64,000 bases of DNA from Halobacillus_B sp963739045 (GTDB taxonomy: Bacteria; Bacillota; Bacilli; Bacillales; Halobacillaceae), in contig CAVTYY010000005.1 of assembly GCA_963739045.1 (NCBI GenBank), positions 248,001 through 312,000 of the forward strand, in the 5' to 3' direction. This document shows, one piece after another, positions 15,850 through 25,195 of the stretch. The position numbers were made by a program, and so were the translations under genes. Positions within the stretch are counted from its first letter, which is position 1; each line of letters opens with the position of its first letter. Below the pieces are notes generated by a model that saw only the letters and a program-made list of their open reading frames with translations, did not search any database and had not been told where the DNA came from.

Positions 15850-18393
15850 GTGAAGAAACTTGGAAATACTTCTATACTCATGATGATGTTATACGCACTA
15901 TTATTCGCAGGCACGACAGATATTTATGCCCAGTCTGCCACGAAACACATTGACAGCTTTGAACAAGAGGGACAAGATATTCAATTAGAGGAAACGAAAC
16001 CTTCCTTTAAAACTCAAAGTGTAAAAGACGTAGATTTAGACAAAATTAAGGATCGGCAAATTGTAATTAAAGTGGAAAAAGGATCGAAGGCAGATTTGTC
16101 TCACTATTCTATAGTTAGAGACCAGAACTCAAACGAGACAGGTCACTGGGTTACTGTGAGTATTCCTGATAACCAGGATTATCTACAAGAACTTAAGAAC
16201 ATCCGTGAAATGGATCAGGTAGAGCTCGCTTCTCCTAATGAGTATTTTCATACAGATTTCCTTCCTAAGGATACATATTATAAAAATGGGGACCAATCTT
16301 ACTTAAAGTTAATTGGTATGGAACAGGCGTGGGATGTTACGCGAGGAGACAAAGGAGTAAAGGTAGCCGTAATTGATACAGGCGTCTATGCCGAACATAA
16401 GGATTTGCAGGGACGACTTACAGACGGGTATGACACTCTGAATAAAGATCACACTCCTGATGATAAGGACGGGCATGGGACTCATGTGGCCGGGATTATT
16501 GCTGCTAACACAAACAGCTTTGGAATTACGGGGACAGCGCCGGGTGTATCAGTCGTTCCCATAAAGACAGGGACCGGTGATATCTTGTCTTCAGATGCTA
16601 TTATTGCTGGAATTAACTACGCCATTACTAAGAAAGTCGATGTCATTAATATGAGTTTTGGAAGTTTTGACTCAAACAGCGGGATTGAAGGCGCGCTCTG
16701 GGAAGCTCATAAGAAAGGGATCGTGCTGGTAGCTTCTTCTGGAAATGACGAAAGCTCAAAAGTTGCCTTTCCTGCTGCTTATCCATGGGTGATCGCAGTT
16801 GGTGCTACTGATTTGAGAACGAACACCACTAAGAAAGCTGATTTCTCAAACTTTGGCGGCTTCCTGGATATCATGGCTCCTGGAGTATATTTAAAAAGCA
16901 CTTCTTTAACCGGAGGATATGATGATAAACTCAATGGCACCTCGTTTTCAGCACCCGTAATTAGCGGGCTTGCAGCTTTGCTTAAAACAAAACATCCTGA
17001 CTGGCAGCCGGAAGACATAGAGTTTGCTCTTGAAAATGGGGCAGCGGCTATGGGCAGCCAGCAATTTTCTGTAACGACAGGTTTTGGTGAAGTAAATGGA
17101 AACAAAGCGCTGCATTCATTGCTAGAGGGAAGAAAGAAGGATGGATCCAGCTTCTCTATAACAAATACCAAACTTCTTACAGAGCCCGAATATAATAAAG
17201 AGGGACTAGACTTTCCGAATGATCAGGATTTATATCGAATGGAAATTACACATACAGGAACAGCATCAGTAACCATTCACTCTCCTGCTAAATATATGGA
17301 TTTGGTAGCTAGATTATATCAGAAAAAAGATGGCAAGCTTTCTCGTTTAATGGAGGAAGATGAAGGAATGCAAGGAGATTCTGAAACTCTGGACTTTACA
17401 ATTTCTCCTGGAACCTACTATATAGGTATCACCGATTATTATGAAAATTGGTCCAAACAAAATTACTCGATAGAAGTGAAGAAACAACTGGATCAGCCAG
17501 TCCGCATTAACGGAAGTACGCGTTATGAAACAGCCGTGGAAATCTCAAAAAAAGGCTGGTCAAAAGCAGATACCGTTGTTCTCGCTACCGGAGACAATTT
17601 CCCGGATGCACTTTCCGGTTCACCGCTTGCGTACGCACTGCATTCGCCTATTCTTTTAACTAAAAGAAGCTCACTTGCTAAAGAAACGGAAAAAGAGTTA
17701 ACTAGACTTGGGGCAAAGAACGTTTATATTCTCGGAGGCGAGGGAGCAGTTTCAGACCAAGTGAGAAAATCACTAGAGGCCATGGACATTAATGTTACTC
17801 GTCTAGCTGGCACGAATCGTTATGAGACTTCTGCCGAGATTGCAAAGGAAATGCTGAAGATCAAAGGGGAAACTCGTTTTGATAAAGCGATTGTTTCAAG
17901 TGGAGAGAAATTTCCTGATGCTTTATCGTCAGCTTCCTATGCTGCCAGGAATGGATATCCCATTCTATTAACGAAACAAAATGAATTACCAGAGGTTTCA
18001 CGTGAAATTACAGAACAGACGGATCATTCACTTGTCGTAGGTGGTTCTGGCGTAGTAAGTGAACAAATTATGGATGAACTGCCGGATCCCGTACGTTATG
18101 CAGGGACAAACAGGTATGCAACTACGGTGGCCTTCCTAGACGGCCTTAAACAGTCTAGCAAATCTGTGTATGTCGCTACAGGCGAAAAATTCGCAGACGC
18201 GTTAACTGGATCTGTTTTAGCCGCAAAGAATGGGTCGCCCATTGTTCTAGTAAAGGAAAAAGTTATTCCAGAAGAAATTCAAACTTACATTAATGAACAT
18301 CACCCGGCGGAGTTTAAAATCCTTGGCGGTGAAGGAGCAGTAAACCAAGTAGTTGGAGCTGACTTATTAAATGAAATGAAGAAGCAGGGTTGA
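15850..18393 (+). CDS. Secreted subtilase with three cell-wall-binding (CWB2) repeats
   Basis: An 847-residue extracellular serine protease. A signal peptide (about 1-28, ending YAQSA) is followed by a prodomain (about 45-140) and a peptidase S8 domain (about 155-425). The triad is Asp176 (VIDTGV), His209 (DGHGTHVAG) and Ser365 (GTSFSAP). A pre-peptidase C-terminal-like beta domain (about 440-540) comes next. Three CWB2 repeats follow from about 550, each with a RYET or RYAT start and a FPDALS or FADALT core, which attach the enzyme to cell-wall polymers. The start is GTG with AAAGGTGGGAG. It is a single-gene unit with a terminator behind it. The natural substrate is unknown. Confidence 0.93.
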   Translation: MKKLGNTSILMMMLYALLFAGTTDIYAQSATKHIDSFEQEGQDIQLEETKPSFKTQSVKDVDLDKIKDRQIVIKVEKGSKADLSHYSIVRDQNSNETGHWVTVSIPDNQDYLQELKNIREMDQVELASPNEYFHTDFLPKDTYYKNGDQSYLKLIGMEQAWDVTRGDKGVKVAVIDTGVYAEHKDLQGRLTDGYDTLNKDHTPDDKDGHGTHVAGIIAANTNSFGITGTAPGVSVVPIKTGTGDILSSDAIIAGINYAITKKVDVINMSFGSFDSNSGIEGALWEAHKKGIVLVASSGNDESSKVAFPAAYPWVIAVGATDLRTNTTKKADFSNFGGFLDIMAPGVYLKSTSLTGGYDDKLNGTSFSAPVISGLAALLKTKHPDWQPEDIEFALENGAAAMGSQQFSVTTGFGEVNGNKALHSLLEGRKKDGSSFSITNTKLLTEPEYNKEGLDFPNDQDLYRMEITHTGTASVTIHSPAKYMDLVARLYQKKDGKLSRLMEEDEGMQGDSETLDFTISPGTYYIGITDYYENWSKQNYSIEVKKQLDQPVRINGSTRYETAVEISKKGWSKADTVVLATGDNFPDALSGSPLAYALHSPILLTKRSSLAKETEKELTRLGAKNVYILGGEGAVSDQVRKSLEAMDINVTRLAGTNRYETSAEIAKEMLKIKGETRFDKAIVSSGEKFPDALSSASYAARNGYPILLTKQNELPEVSREITEQTDHSLVVGGSGVVSEQIMDELPDPVRYAGTNRYATTVAFLDGLKQSSKSVYVATGEKFADALTGSVLAAKNGSPIVLVKEKVIPEEIQTYINEHHPAEFKILGGEGAVNQVVGADLLNEMKKQG

Positions 18394-18438
18394 AGTCTAT
18401 TTTCATAAAGTAAGCAGAAGATAAATAGTAATGAAGCA

Positions 18439-18477
18439 GACAGTTCAACGTACCACTAGGTTGAGCTGTTTGTTTTA
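18439..18477 (+). terminator. Terminator after the subtilase gene
   Basis: A 10-bp stem (ACAGTTCAAC against GTTGAGCTGT, one G-U pair) is followed by TTGTTTT. The remaining gap up to 18717 is AT-rich; TATAAT at 18667-18672 is a possible -10 box for the next gene, but no well-spaced -35 goes with it. Confidence 0.65.
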
Positions 18478-18717
18478 AACAGAAAAAATATCCCCCTGCA
18501 TCGTAGGTTTAATGCAAAGAGCAAGATACTTTTTTTGGCTGGAAGGTATTTTCAAACCGATTTGCTCATATTAATGATTTGTGTTAAAAATATGAAAAAG
18601 GCGGATCTGCTTTCTAAAACTCTTTTATTTAGAATAGCAGTTGAAAATTACCAGAAGCTCTTATAGTATAATGGTTATATAGTTTCAGAGCTTTTAATTC
18701 CGTAGAGGAGTGAACCA

Positions 18718-18981
18718 ATGTTAAAGGAAACTGACTTTCCCACTGATGAACTTAAGAAGCAATGGGTAAAAGTACGAAACAAGAAGTTAGAAGAGATGGC
18801 ACAGTACATGCAGCGATACTTTCATCTAACTAAAGTGAGAGAGAACAAAAGCAGCTATGAGGTTCAAGGCTATTTTTATCAACCAAGTTTCGGTGAAATT
18901 AGAATGGCATTTGAATTCAGTTATGAAAATGTTGCTAAATTTACTGATTTGTTCGATGATCCTATTGAAGAAAATAAATAA
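18718..18981 (+). CDS. Hypothetical protein, 87 residues
   Basis: A short, soluble, charged protein without a signal peptide or membrane helix. The first half looks helical (KKLEEMAQYMQRYF); the second looks like beta strands (SYEVQGYFYQPSFGEIRMAFEF). A good site (TAGAGGAGTG) and a strong terminator directly after the stop show it is a real one-gene unit. I do not recognise the family and make no functional claim. Confidence 0.7.
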   Translation: MLKETDFPTDELKKQWVKVRNKKLEEMAQYMQRYFHLTKVRENKSSYEVQGYFYQPSFGEIRMAFEFSYENVAKFTDLFDDPIEENK

Positions 18982-18987
18982 TCTATG

Positions 18988-19028
18988 AAAAAACTCCCGA
19001 TTCCCTTATACGGAATCGGGAGTTTTTC
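18988..19028 (+). terminator. Strong terminator
   Basis: The stem AAACTCCCGATTCC pairs with GGAATCGGGAGTTT across a 7-base loop and ends in TTTTTCT. Confidence 0.88.
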
Positions 19029-19197
19029 TGTTCAGGAAGTTAGCGGTTAGAAATAGGCAGTTTAGGTTTCATTGAATCATACAAGAGAGAAGGAACATAA
19101 AGTTGAGACTATGATTGGTATTTGACTTCATAACGGAAAAAAGGGATCAACGCCAAAATCATAGTGTAGATAAAAATAATAAGAGCTGAGAATAAAC

Positions 19198-19692
19198 TCA
19201 GCCCTTGTTATTTAAGTTTCTTCTTATTTCCTTTAATTGATCTAAATGACGGAGCTCATGCCAGCCAATAAATTCGATCCATTGTTCAAGATTCATATCA
19301 CCGAAAGAGGGGTGAGGAAAAGTACGGTTTCTTAGAGTCTCTTTATCCTTGTTATGAACCAGAAACAAAGTGGCTTCTCTTGTTTTCTCCAGGCTGCTTT
19401 CTGCCTCTGCAATACTGCTGATTTCACCTGTAGGCTGAACGGCTTCCGGGGCCGTAACTTTATAGTTTCTATTTCTTGTTTTATGAAGAGGCTTATCAGA
19501 TGTGGTACGCTGATCCCCTTGTTTAATAGCTTGATTGATTTGATACACGACGAGCTGCTCCATAAGATATAAGTGCTCGAGTACCTCTAACATGGACCAC
19601 GATTCCTCATCAGGTCTTATCTGTGCTTCTTCATCAGAAACATCGGCTGTGAAATTAAGAACCTCTTGTCTCTTCTCCTCTAATCCGTACAT
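19198..19692 (-). CDS. DinB/YfiT-like metal-binding family protein
   Basis: A four-helix-bundle DinB-superfamily protein, 164 residues. Metal-ligand histidines are visible in VLEHLYLME and in GWHELRHLDQL near the C-terminus. GTG at 19710 would add six residues, but ATG at 19692 has GGGAAAGGA at the proper distance and is preferred. Members act as thiol-dependent transferases (bacillithiol or mycothiol S-transferases) or have unknown roles. It stands alone. Two further family members lie at 30498 and 60609. Confidence 0.82.
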   Translation of the reverse strand: MYGLEEKRQEVLNFTADVSDEEAQIRPDEESWSMLEVLEHLYLMEQLVVYQINQAIKQGDQRTTSDKPLHKTRNRNYKVTAPEAVQPTGEISSIAEAESSLEKTREATLFLVHNKDKETLRNRTFPHPSFGDMNLEQWIEFIGWHELRHLDQLKEIRRNLNNKG

Positions 19693-19931
19693 CGGAACAT
19701 CCTTTCCCACATGATAGTTTTATTCAGTTTACCATATTTTATAGGCTGACTTACATTGATATCCTATGGAAAGGGAGGGAATGGTGACGACTTTGTGTCA
19801 ATTATTGATCTCCTGCTCTATTGACGATTATTAATGACTAAAAAGGGTTTAAGAAGAAAGAAAAGCGGTAATGGTGTTTACGTGTTGTTGAGCTTTTCGT
19901 GAAAAAAGTGAAGAAAGGAGTTATCTTCAAC

Positions 19932-20117
19932 ATGTCAAATCAGCTTCGTAAAGGACTAATCAAACGTCGAACCTTTTTGATTAAAGAATTGGCACATTCG
20001 TTTATATATAAAGATAAAGATAAGCAGAAACTATTTGAAATGAACTTTAGTCAGTTAGAAAATGAATATTCTTATGTGTATAGAAAAAACAAATACAGCG
20101 ATAAGATTGTTCAATAA
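19932..20117 (+). CDS. Fur-regulated basic protein A-like
   Basis: A 61-residue, Lys/Arg-rich protein with the pattern LRKGLIKRRTFLIKELAHSF, then LFEMNFSQLENEY, matching the FbpA family of small basic proteins. In B. subtilis FbpA belongs to the Fur iron-sparing response. The longer frame from 19899 is less likely because ATG at 19932 follows an AAAGGAG site. I looked for a Fur box upstream and saw none that convinced me, so iron control is only a family-based expectation. Confidence 0.65.
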   Translation: MSNQLRKGLIKRRTFLIKELAHSFIYKDKDKQKLFEMNFSQLENEYSYVYRKNKYSDKIVQ

Positions 20118-20147
20118 GGAAGAGGCAGAAAACAAGAAATTTATTCA

Positions 20148-20183
20148 CCAAAAACCCGAGCCATTGATTGGTTCGGGTTTTTG
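20148..20183 (+). terminator. Terminator with CCCGA(G/A)CCA stem
   Basis: AAAACCCGAGCCA pairs with TGGTTCGGGTTTT (one G-U), followed by TTG. It sits between convergent genes and may serve both strands. It is one of several near-identical stems in the window. Confidence 0.8.
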
Positions 20184-20205
20184 TGGGTGGGTCATTCAAT
20201 GTATG

Positions 20206-21177
20206 TTAAGAAACACGCTTAGCGTTGGATTTATCCGCCTGAAGCTCATCTTTTTCCTTTTGTTTTCTAAAGATTGTTGCAACAATAGGTCCAGAAATAT
20301 TATGCCACACACTAAAGATAGCACTAGGAACAGCAGCGAGCGGACTGAAATGCACGGATGCAAGCGTGGCTCCGAGACCAGAATTCTGCATGCCTATTTC
20401 TATCGATACCGCTCGTTTTTTGGCGGGATCCATTTTAAATAGTTTCCCAAGTCCGTAACCAGCCAAATATCCTATGAGATTATGGAGGATGACAATAGCG
20501 AATATCACGACCCCCGTTTCCGCAATTTTAGCTTGATTTGCTCCGATGACAGCTCCTACAATGGCTACGATAGCTATAACAGAAACTAGAGGCAGCGCCT
20601 TAACCCCGGATTCTATTTTATTCCCAAGCACTGCTTTCACTAGAAGACCGAGAAGAATAGGAATAAGAACAATTTTTACAATGGATAAGAATAACGCCCC
20701 GGCTGATACTGGCAGCCATTGGCTTGCAAATAATAGAATAAGTGCAGGCGTAAGAAAAGGCGCAAGCAGGGTCGATACGGCGGTTATAGAGACGGAAAGC
20801 GCTGTATCTCCTTTGGATAAATAGGTCATAACATTAGAGGAAGTTCCTCCAGGACAGCATCCTACCAGAATAACCCCTACAGCGACTTCAGTTGAAACTG
20901 GAAGTATGGAGACAAGGAAAAAGGCAATGAGAGGCATAAGGATAAATTGTCCTGCTACCCCTATGGCTACATCTTTAGGACGCTTAAATACTTCCTGAAA
21001 ATCTTTCTTGGAAAGAGTCAGTCCCATCCCAAACATAATGATCCCCAGCAGCGGAACGATGTAAGGAACAATCCAAGTAAACCCTGCAGGAAAAATAAAA
21101 GATAAAATCGCAAATAATAGCACCCAAATGGCAAATGTACTGCCTGCAAAATGACTAACTTTTTCTAACGTTTTCAT
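20206..21177 (-). CDS. Bile acid:sodium symporter family (BASS) transporter
   Basis: A 323-residue inner-membrane protein with about nine or ten helices. The family marks are MFGMGLTLS near residue 52, VGCCPGGTSSNVMTYLSKGD in the middle, and IEIGMQNSGLGATLA near 265-280, which form the sodium-binding crossover regions. Bacterial members import organic acids, including bile acids, pantoate and keto acids; the substrate cannot be read from the sequence. It resembles B. subtilis YocS in length. It forms a single-gene unit. Confidence 0.9.
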   Translation of the reverse strand: MKTLEKVSHFAGSTFAIWVLLFAILSFIFPAGFTWIVPYIVPLLGIIMFGMGLTLSKKDFQEVFKRPKDVAIGVAGQFILMPLIAFFLVSILPVSTEVAVGVILVGCCPGGTSSNVMTYLSKGDTALSVSITAVSTLLAPFLTPALILLFASQWLPVSAGALFLSIVKIVLIPILLGLLVKAVLGNKIESGVKALPLVSVIAIVAIVGAVIGANQAKIAETGVVIFAIVILHNLIGYLAGYGLGKLFKMDPAKKRAVSIEIGMQNSGLGATLASVHFSPLAAVPSAIFSVWHNISGPIVATIFRKQKEKDELQADKSNAKRVS

Positions 21178-21392
21178 TTCTTCACTCCTCTACTATGTAA
21201 ATATAATTTCAGATTATACACTATTTTCAGATTAATAGAACCAATTCATCTGGGAAAAAAAAGAGAAGAAGTATTTAATTAGAATGTTTGGGTTTGGAGA
21301 GAAATTCATGGAATCGAGCTGTAGAAATACAAATCTTTATTCCGAGTAAAACACCGTGTATAATATGTTATAAGTGAAAGGGGGAATGTTTC

Positions 21393-21806
21393 ATGAGTAT
21401 TCCTAAGCCGCTTGTCCAATTAAATCAAATGTTTATAGTAGTCACGGTCATCTTGGCCCTTGTTTTTTATAAAGCTATCTTGCTGGTTCCATTTATAGTT
21501 GGCGTCTATACATTAATCACCAAGCAAAACCTTGTCATCCTTTTTGGAAAACAATTTTTAACCAAACCATTAAACTCCTACATTCCGGAAGATAAAGACC
21601 AGCAGTTGTTTAACCAGTGGATTGCGACGAGCTGTATGGGATTATCATTGACTTTCTTTTATTTACATCTGGATTTCCTTGGTTATTTATTTAGTATTAT
21701 GGTAATCGCTGCAGCAGGAATCGCATTGATGGGATTCTGTATAGGGTGCACCATTCGTTATCGATTTAAAATGTGGAAATACAAAAGAGCCAACCCGCAG
21801 ACGTAA
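21393..21806 (+). CDS. DUF4395 family membrane protein
   Basis: A 137-residue protein with four likely membrane helices in two hairpins (about 12-50 and 75-122). The phrase GFCIGC near residue 116, with two cysteines, and the start IPKPLVQLNQ are typical of DUF4395, whose function is unknown. Family members often occur near thioredoxin-like proteins, but none is adjacent here. The start has AAGGGGGAATG close upstream. It is followed by a CCCGAAC-type terminator. Confidence 0.75.
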   Translation: MSIPKPLVQLNQMFIVVTVILALVFYKAILLVPFIVGVYTLITKQNLVILFGKQFLTKPLNSYIPEDKDQQLFNQWIATSCMGLSLTFFYLHLDFLGYLFSIMVIAAAGIALMGFCIGCTIRYRFKMWKYKRANPQT

Positions 21807-21833
21807 TAATCATGAGAGAATTTAATCTATCAG

Positions 21834-21870
21834 AAACCCGAACATTAATTGTTAGAAGTTCGGGTTTTAA
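21834..21870 (+). terminator. Terminator with CCCGAAC stem
   Basis: AAACCCGAAC pairs with GTTCGGGTTT across a 14-base loop, followed by TAATTTT. Confidence 0.75.
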
Positions 21871-22101
21871 TTTTGGCTTACATAAAAGCTTTCAGTGCTG
21901 TGGACTTTTGATGGCCACAGTCTAGTTTCCTAAACTGAATTCTAAGCCTTCTTCCTGCTATGAGGATGCTTCCTTCTTTCAGTTGTGCTATAATCCATTT
22001 CTGGGAATAATAAGGAAACTAGCTATGATTTTGGAAGAGAATATATTATTTACATAGGTTTAGAGAACATTCTCTTCTAAAGTAAGGAAGGGTTTGAATG
22101 G

Positions 22102-22917
22102 ATGGAATTCTTGACCGCAAAAGTCATCTATATCGCTTTGTTCATATTGATTATTCACACGATTGAAACGTTAGCTTATGCTGTGAGGTTATCAGGGGCA
22201 AGGGTAGGGTTAATTGCTTCTGCATTGTCATTATTTAATTTAATGGTCATTGTTTCAAGACTGGCGAATATGATGCAGCAGCCTTTCACTGGGAGTTTAA
22301 TCGATGCTGCACCCGAAGACAATCCTCTGGTGTTTGTGGCCCATCAGTACAGATTTATTATTGGAGCGTCAACGGCAGGGACTCTGCTGGGAATTGTTTT
22401 GCTGCCTACTTTTGTTGCCTTGTTTTCAAGAGCGATTATACACTTATCAAATCAAAGAGGTTCTGTTCCTGCATTGTTTAAGACCCTTTTTTCATACGAG
22501 TACTTAAAACGGGGGCTTCATCACACCCATCTTCCTAGAAAAACGTATTTAAAGGGGCTGTCTCTTAAAGGATTCCCTAAGCGTCTGTTTCTCGTGAATA
22601 TGATCGTGACTTCTATCTATACCATAGGGGTGCTATCAGCGTTATATGCCGCCTTGCTTGCTCCAGACCGTCATTCTACAGCCATTATGGCATCAGGATT
22701 GATAAACGGCTTGGCAACGATTTTACTGGTGATATTCGTAGATCCCAAGATATCCGTAATGGCAGACGACGTGATTAATAAAAAGGGGAGCTACGTAACT
22801 TTGAAAAATGTATCGCTTATGATGGTTACCTCCAGGCTCCTGGGGACTATTCTTGCCCAGCTGCTATTTATCCCCGGAGCTGAGTATGTTGCATGGTTCA
22901 CTAAGTTTATTGTTTAA
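22102..22917 (+). CDS. amj: Alternate lipid II flippase Amj
   Basis: A 271-residue polytopic membrane protein with six or more helices, in the Amj (YdaH, DUF2837) family. The start EFLTAKVIYIALFILIIHT, followed by IETLAYAVRLSGARVGLIA, and the phrase MMQQPFTGSLID are characteristic. In B. subtilis Amj moves lipid II across the membrane in parallel with MurJ and is induced under envelope stress by SigM. No SigM promoter was identified here. It is a single gene behind an AAGGAAGGG site and ends in a strong hairpin. Confidence 0.87.
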   Translation: MEFLTAKVIYIALFILIIHTIETLAYAVRLSGARVGLIASALSLFNLMVIVSRLANMMQQPFTGSLIDAAPEDNPLVFVAHQYRFIIGASTAGTLLGIVLLPTFVALFSRAIIHLSNQRGSVPALFKTLFSYEYLKRGLHHTHLPRKTYLKGLSLKGFPKRLFLVNMIVTSIYTIGVLSALYAALLAPDRHSTAIMASGLINGLATILLVIFVDPKISVMADDVINKKGSYVTLKNVSLMMVTSRLLGTILAQLLFIPGAEYVAWFTKFIV

Positions 22918-22998
22918 ATGAAATGAAGGGGAGCTGCGGGATTCTCGAGTGATGGTTGGAACAAATAGTATTTTGAACAAATCAACACACACATAAAG

Positions 22999-23041
22999 AA
23001 AAACGCATGAAAATGGATTTAATCCATTTTCATGCGTTTTT
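22999..23041 (+). terminator. Very long hairpin terminator after amj
   Basis: A nearly loopless palindrome with arms of about 20 bases (AAAAACGCATGAAAATGGAT and complement), ending in TTTTTT. It works in both orientations on paper. Confidence 0.88.
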
Positions 23042-23051
23042 TATTACAATA

Positions 23052-23086
23052 AGAAAAGCTGGAGAATTAGGTTCTCCAGCTTTTCT
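23052..23086 (-). terminator. Terminator for ltaS
   Basis: The perfect 15-bp stem AGAAAAGCTGGAGAA with a 5-base loop lies just beyond the stop of the minus-strand LTA synthase gene. Confidence 0.82.
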
Positions 23087-23093
23087 ATTATTA

Positions 23094-25010
23094 TTATTGA
23101 CTGTCTTCAGTTTCTTTCTTATCCTGGTTTTCTTTCTGTTCACTATCCAGGAAGCGGAGCAAGTCGCCATAAACGACTTTGTCAGAGTACTGAAGTTCTT
23201 TATCTGCTTTACCTTTTAATGGAGCACAAGTTTTCATGTCTATTTCTTCTCCAGAGGATTTGTCATAACACTTATTCCCCTCAGCAGCATAAACATATTT
23301 ATCTGTGACCATACTTCCATCACGGAAGATTGTGGCACTTTCACGATTTTTAGCAAATAGATCTGTACCGAACTGAACATCATTCTTTTCGTCAATACCT
23401 AGCAGGTGAAGGATGGTAGGCTTCAAGTCAATTTCTCCACCTACAGTGTCCATTGTTTTTCCTTTCATTCCAGGAATGTGGATGATCAATGGAACTTTTT
23501 GCAATTGAACGTGTTCAAACGGACGAATTTCTTTTCCAAGAATTTTACTCATCGCACGATTGTGATTTTCAGAGATACCATAGTGATCACCATACAAGAC
23601 GAAAATCGTGTCTTTATATTCGCCATTTTCCTTCATAAGCTGGAAGAATTTCTTAATAGATTCATCTTCATAGCGAACGGTTTGGAAATAACGGTCCACG
23701 GATCCATCACCCGTGTCAGCAGGGTCAATCATTTCCATACTTTTATCGTTCGTAATATACGGATAGTGGTTCGTCATGGTAATAAATTTCGCATAATATG
23801 GCTTATCCAGATTCTTAACAATCGGCATAGATTGTTCAAAGAAAGGAATGTCCTTTAAGCCATAGTTTACAGAATTCTCGTCGGTAACATTGTAGGAATC
23901 CTTAGAGTAGAAATGATCGTAACCAAGAGATTGGTACATTACATCTCTGTTCCAGAAACTTGCATGGTTTCCGTGTAAACTGACCGGAGTATAGCCATGA
24001 TCTTTTACAATTTCAGGGGTTGCATTATATTCATTGTTAGCATTGGTCGTATAAACTGCTCCTCTTGGAAGTCCATACAAGGAGTTATCAATTAAAAATT
24101 CTGCATCTGAGGTCTTACCTTGCCCAGTGTTGTGATAGAAATTATCAAAGTAGAAGCTGTCATCTGCCAGGTCATTCAAAAATGGTGTGATTTCCTGACC
24201 GTGTAACTTTCGGTTGATAACAAAGTTTTGTGTAGATTCCAAAGATACAAGAACCACATTTTTACCTTTTGCTTTACCGAAGTATTTACCATGGACACCC
24301 ATTTTACCTTGTTGAGAGTTGACATAGTTCAATATTTCGGATAATTCATTGCTGTCAGCGAAAACGCGGCGTGATGATGTCTTAGCCGTCATAACACTGT
24401 CGTAAATGTGATAGTTATAGATTCCCAGAAGTTTTACTAGTTTTGCGCGGTCGAACGTTCTTACAAGCAGCTGAGGGCGTTCTACTTCAGCTAAACTTAA
24501 GTTAACAGCTGCAAAACCAAGAACAGTTGCGAAAATCATCGCTACTGTACGTTTGCGGAATTCCATTGTAGGTCTCGTCTTCTTAAAGACAAGCCAAGCG
24601 ACAAGAATTACAGTATCCACCCAATATAATACGTCCAAGGGATGTGTTAAAGCTTTAGCACTTCCGCCAAGATCACCGAAGTTCTTATACTGCATAAGAA
24701 CGGGCAGTGTGATGAAGTCATTAAAGAAACGGTAGTAAACTACGTTAGCATACAAAACAAATGACATGATGAAATAAATCGTCATGAACGCTTTATTTCT
24801 TCTCTTAGGTGAAAAGAAAAATGACAATCCTAAGAAAAATAAAATGGAACTAATTGGCGTAATCACTAAAATAAATTGCTGTACGCCATTTTCGATATCT
24901 AAAGTAAAAGCAGTCTGAAGAGCGTAATAGGTTTTTGCCCACAAAAAGAGAACCGCGGCAGCAAAGAAAACCCAACCCTTACTCAACCATTGTTTATAAT
25001 CTTTATTCAT
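23094..25010 (-). CDS. ltaS: Lipoteichoic acid synthase
   Basis: A 638-residue protein that polymerises glycerol phosphate from phosphatidylglycerol outside the membrane. Five N-terminal helices (about 12-170) are followed by a sulfatase-fold domain. The catalytic Thr is at residue 300 in NTGQGKTSDAEF, the same number as in S. aureus LtaS, and metal ligands appear in SLESTQNF and YGDHYGISENHN. A likely signal-peptidase site is RRVFA at 214-218. The C-terminus carries an acidic tail. B. subtilis has four paralogues (LtaS, YfnI, YqgS, YvgJ), and I cannot tell which one this matches; the length is closest to LtaS. Confidence 0.9.
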   Translation of the reverse strand: MNKDYKQWLSKGWVFFAAAVLFLWAKTYYALQTAFTLDIENGVQQFILVITPISSILFFLGLSFFFSPKRRNKAFMTIYFIMSFVLYANVVYYRFFNDFITLPVLMQYKNFGDLGGSAKALTHPLDVLYWVDTVILVAWLVFKKTRPTMEFRKRTVAMIFATVLGFAAVNLSLAEVERPQLLVRTFDRAKLVKLLGIYNYHIYDSVMTAKTSSRRVFADSNELSEILNYVNSQQGKMGVHGKYFGKAKGKNVVLVSLESTQNFVINRKLHGQEITPFLNDLADDSFYFDNFYHNTGQGKTSDAEFLIDNSLYGLPRGAVYTTNANNEYNATPEIVKDHGYTPVSLHGNHASFWNRDVMYQSLGYDHFYSKDSYNVTDENSVNYGLKDIPFFEQSMPIVKNLDKPYYAKFITMTNHYPYITNDKSMEMIDPADTGDGSVDRYFQTVRYEDESIKKFFQLMKENGEYKDTIFVLYGDHYGISENHNRAMSKILGKEIRPFEHVQLQKVPLIIHIPGMKGKTMDTVGGEIDLKPTILHLLGIDEKNDVQFGTDLFAKNRESATIFRDGSMVTDKYVYAAEGNKCYDKSSGEEIDMKTCAPLKGKADKELQYSDKVVYGDLLRFLDSEQKENQDKKETEDSQ

Positions 25011-25195
25011 GATGAACCTCCTGTGTTTCTTTCATGAGTTATAATAATATAATTTAACAAAATATTTACAATAAGTAAACAAGAAAGAAGAACTAGTTTA
25101 TGAAACTTCTGTTACAATATCTATTTATGAAACCTAACCTATTTTATACTCGTATAAACCTATAAGTCAATAAATAGTAGAAAAGAGGTATAAAA

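Noticed and set aside
19711..19931. Fur box before the FbpA-like gene
   Set aside because: The AT-rich sequence TTGACGATTATTAATGAC is only a weak match to the consensus.
20062..20442. 126-codon frame overlapping the BASS transporter gene
   Set aside because: It is antisense to a clear transporter gene and includes the terminator hairpin.
23406..23858. 150-codon frame on the plus strand
   Set aside because: It is the antisense shadow of ltaS; no start signal and unlikely composition.
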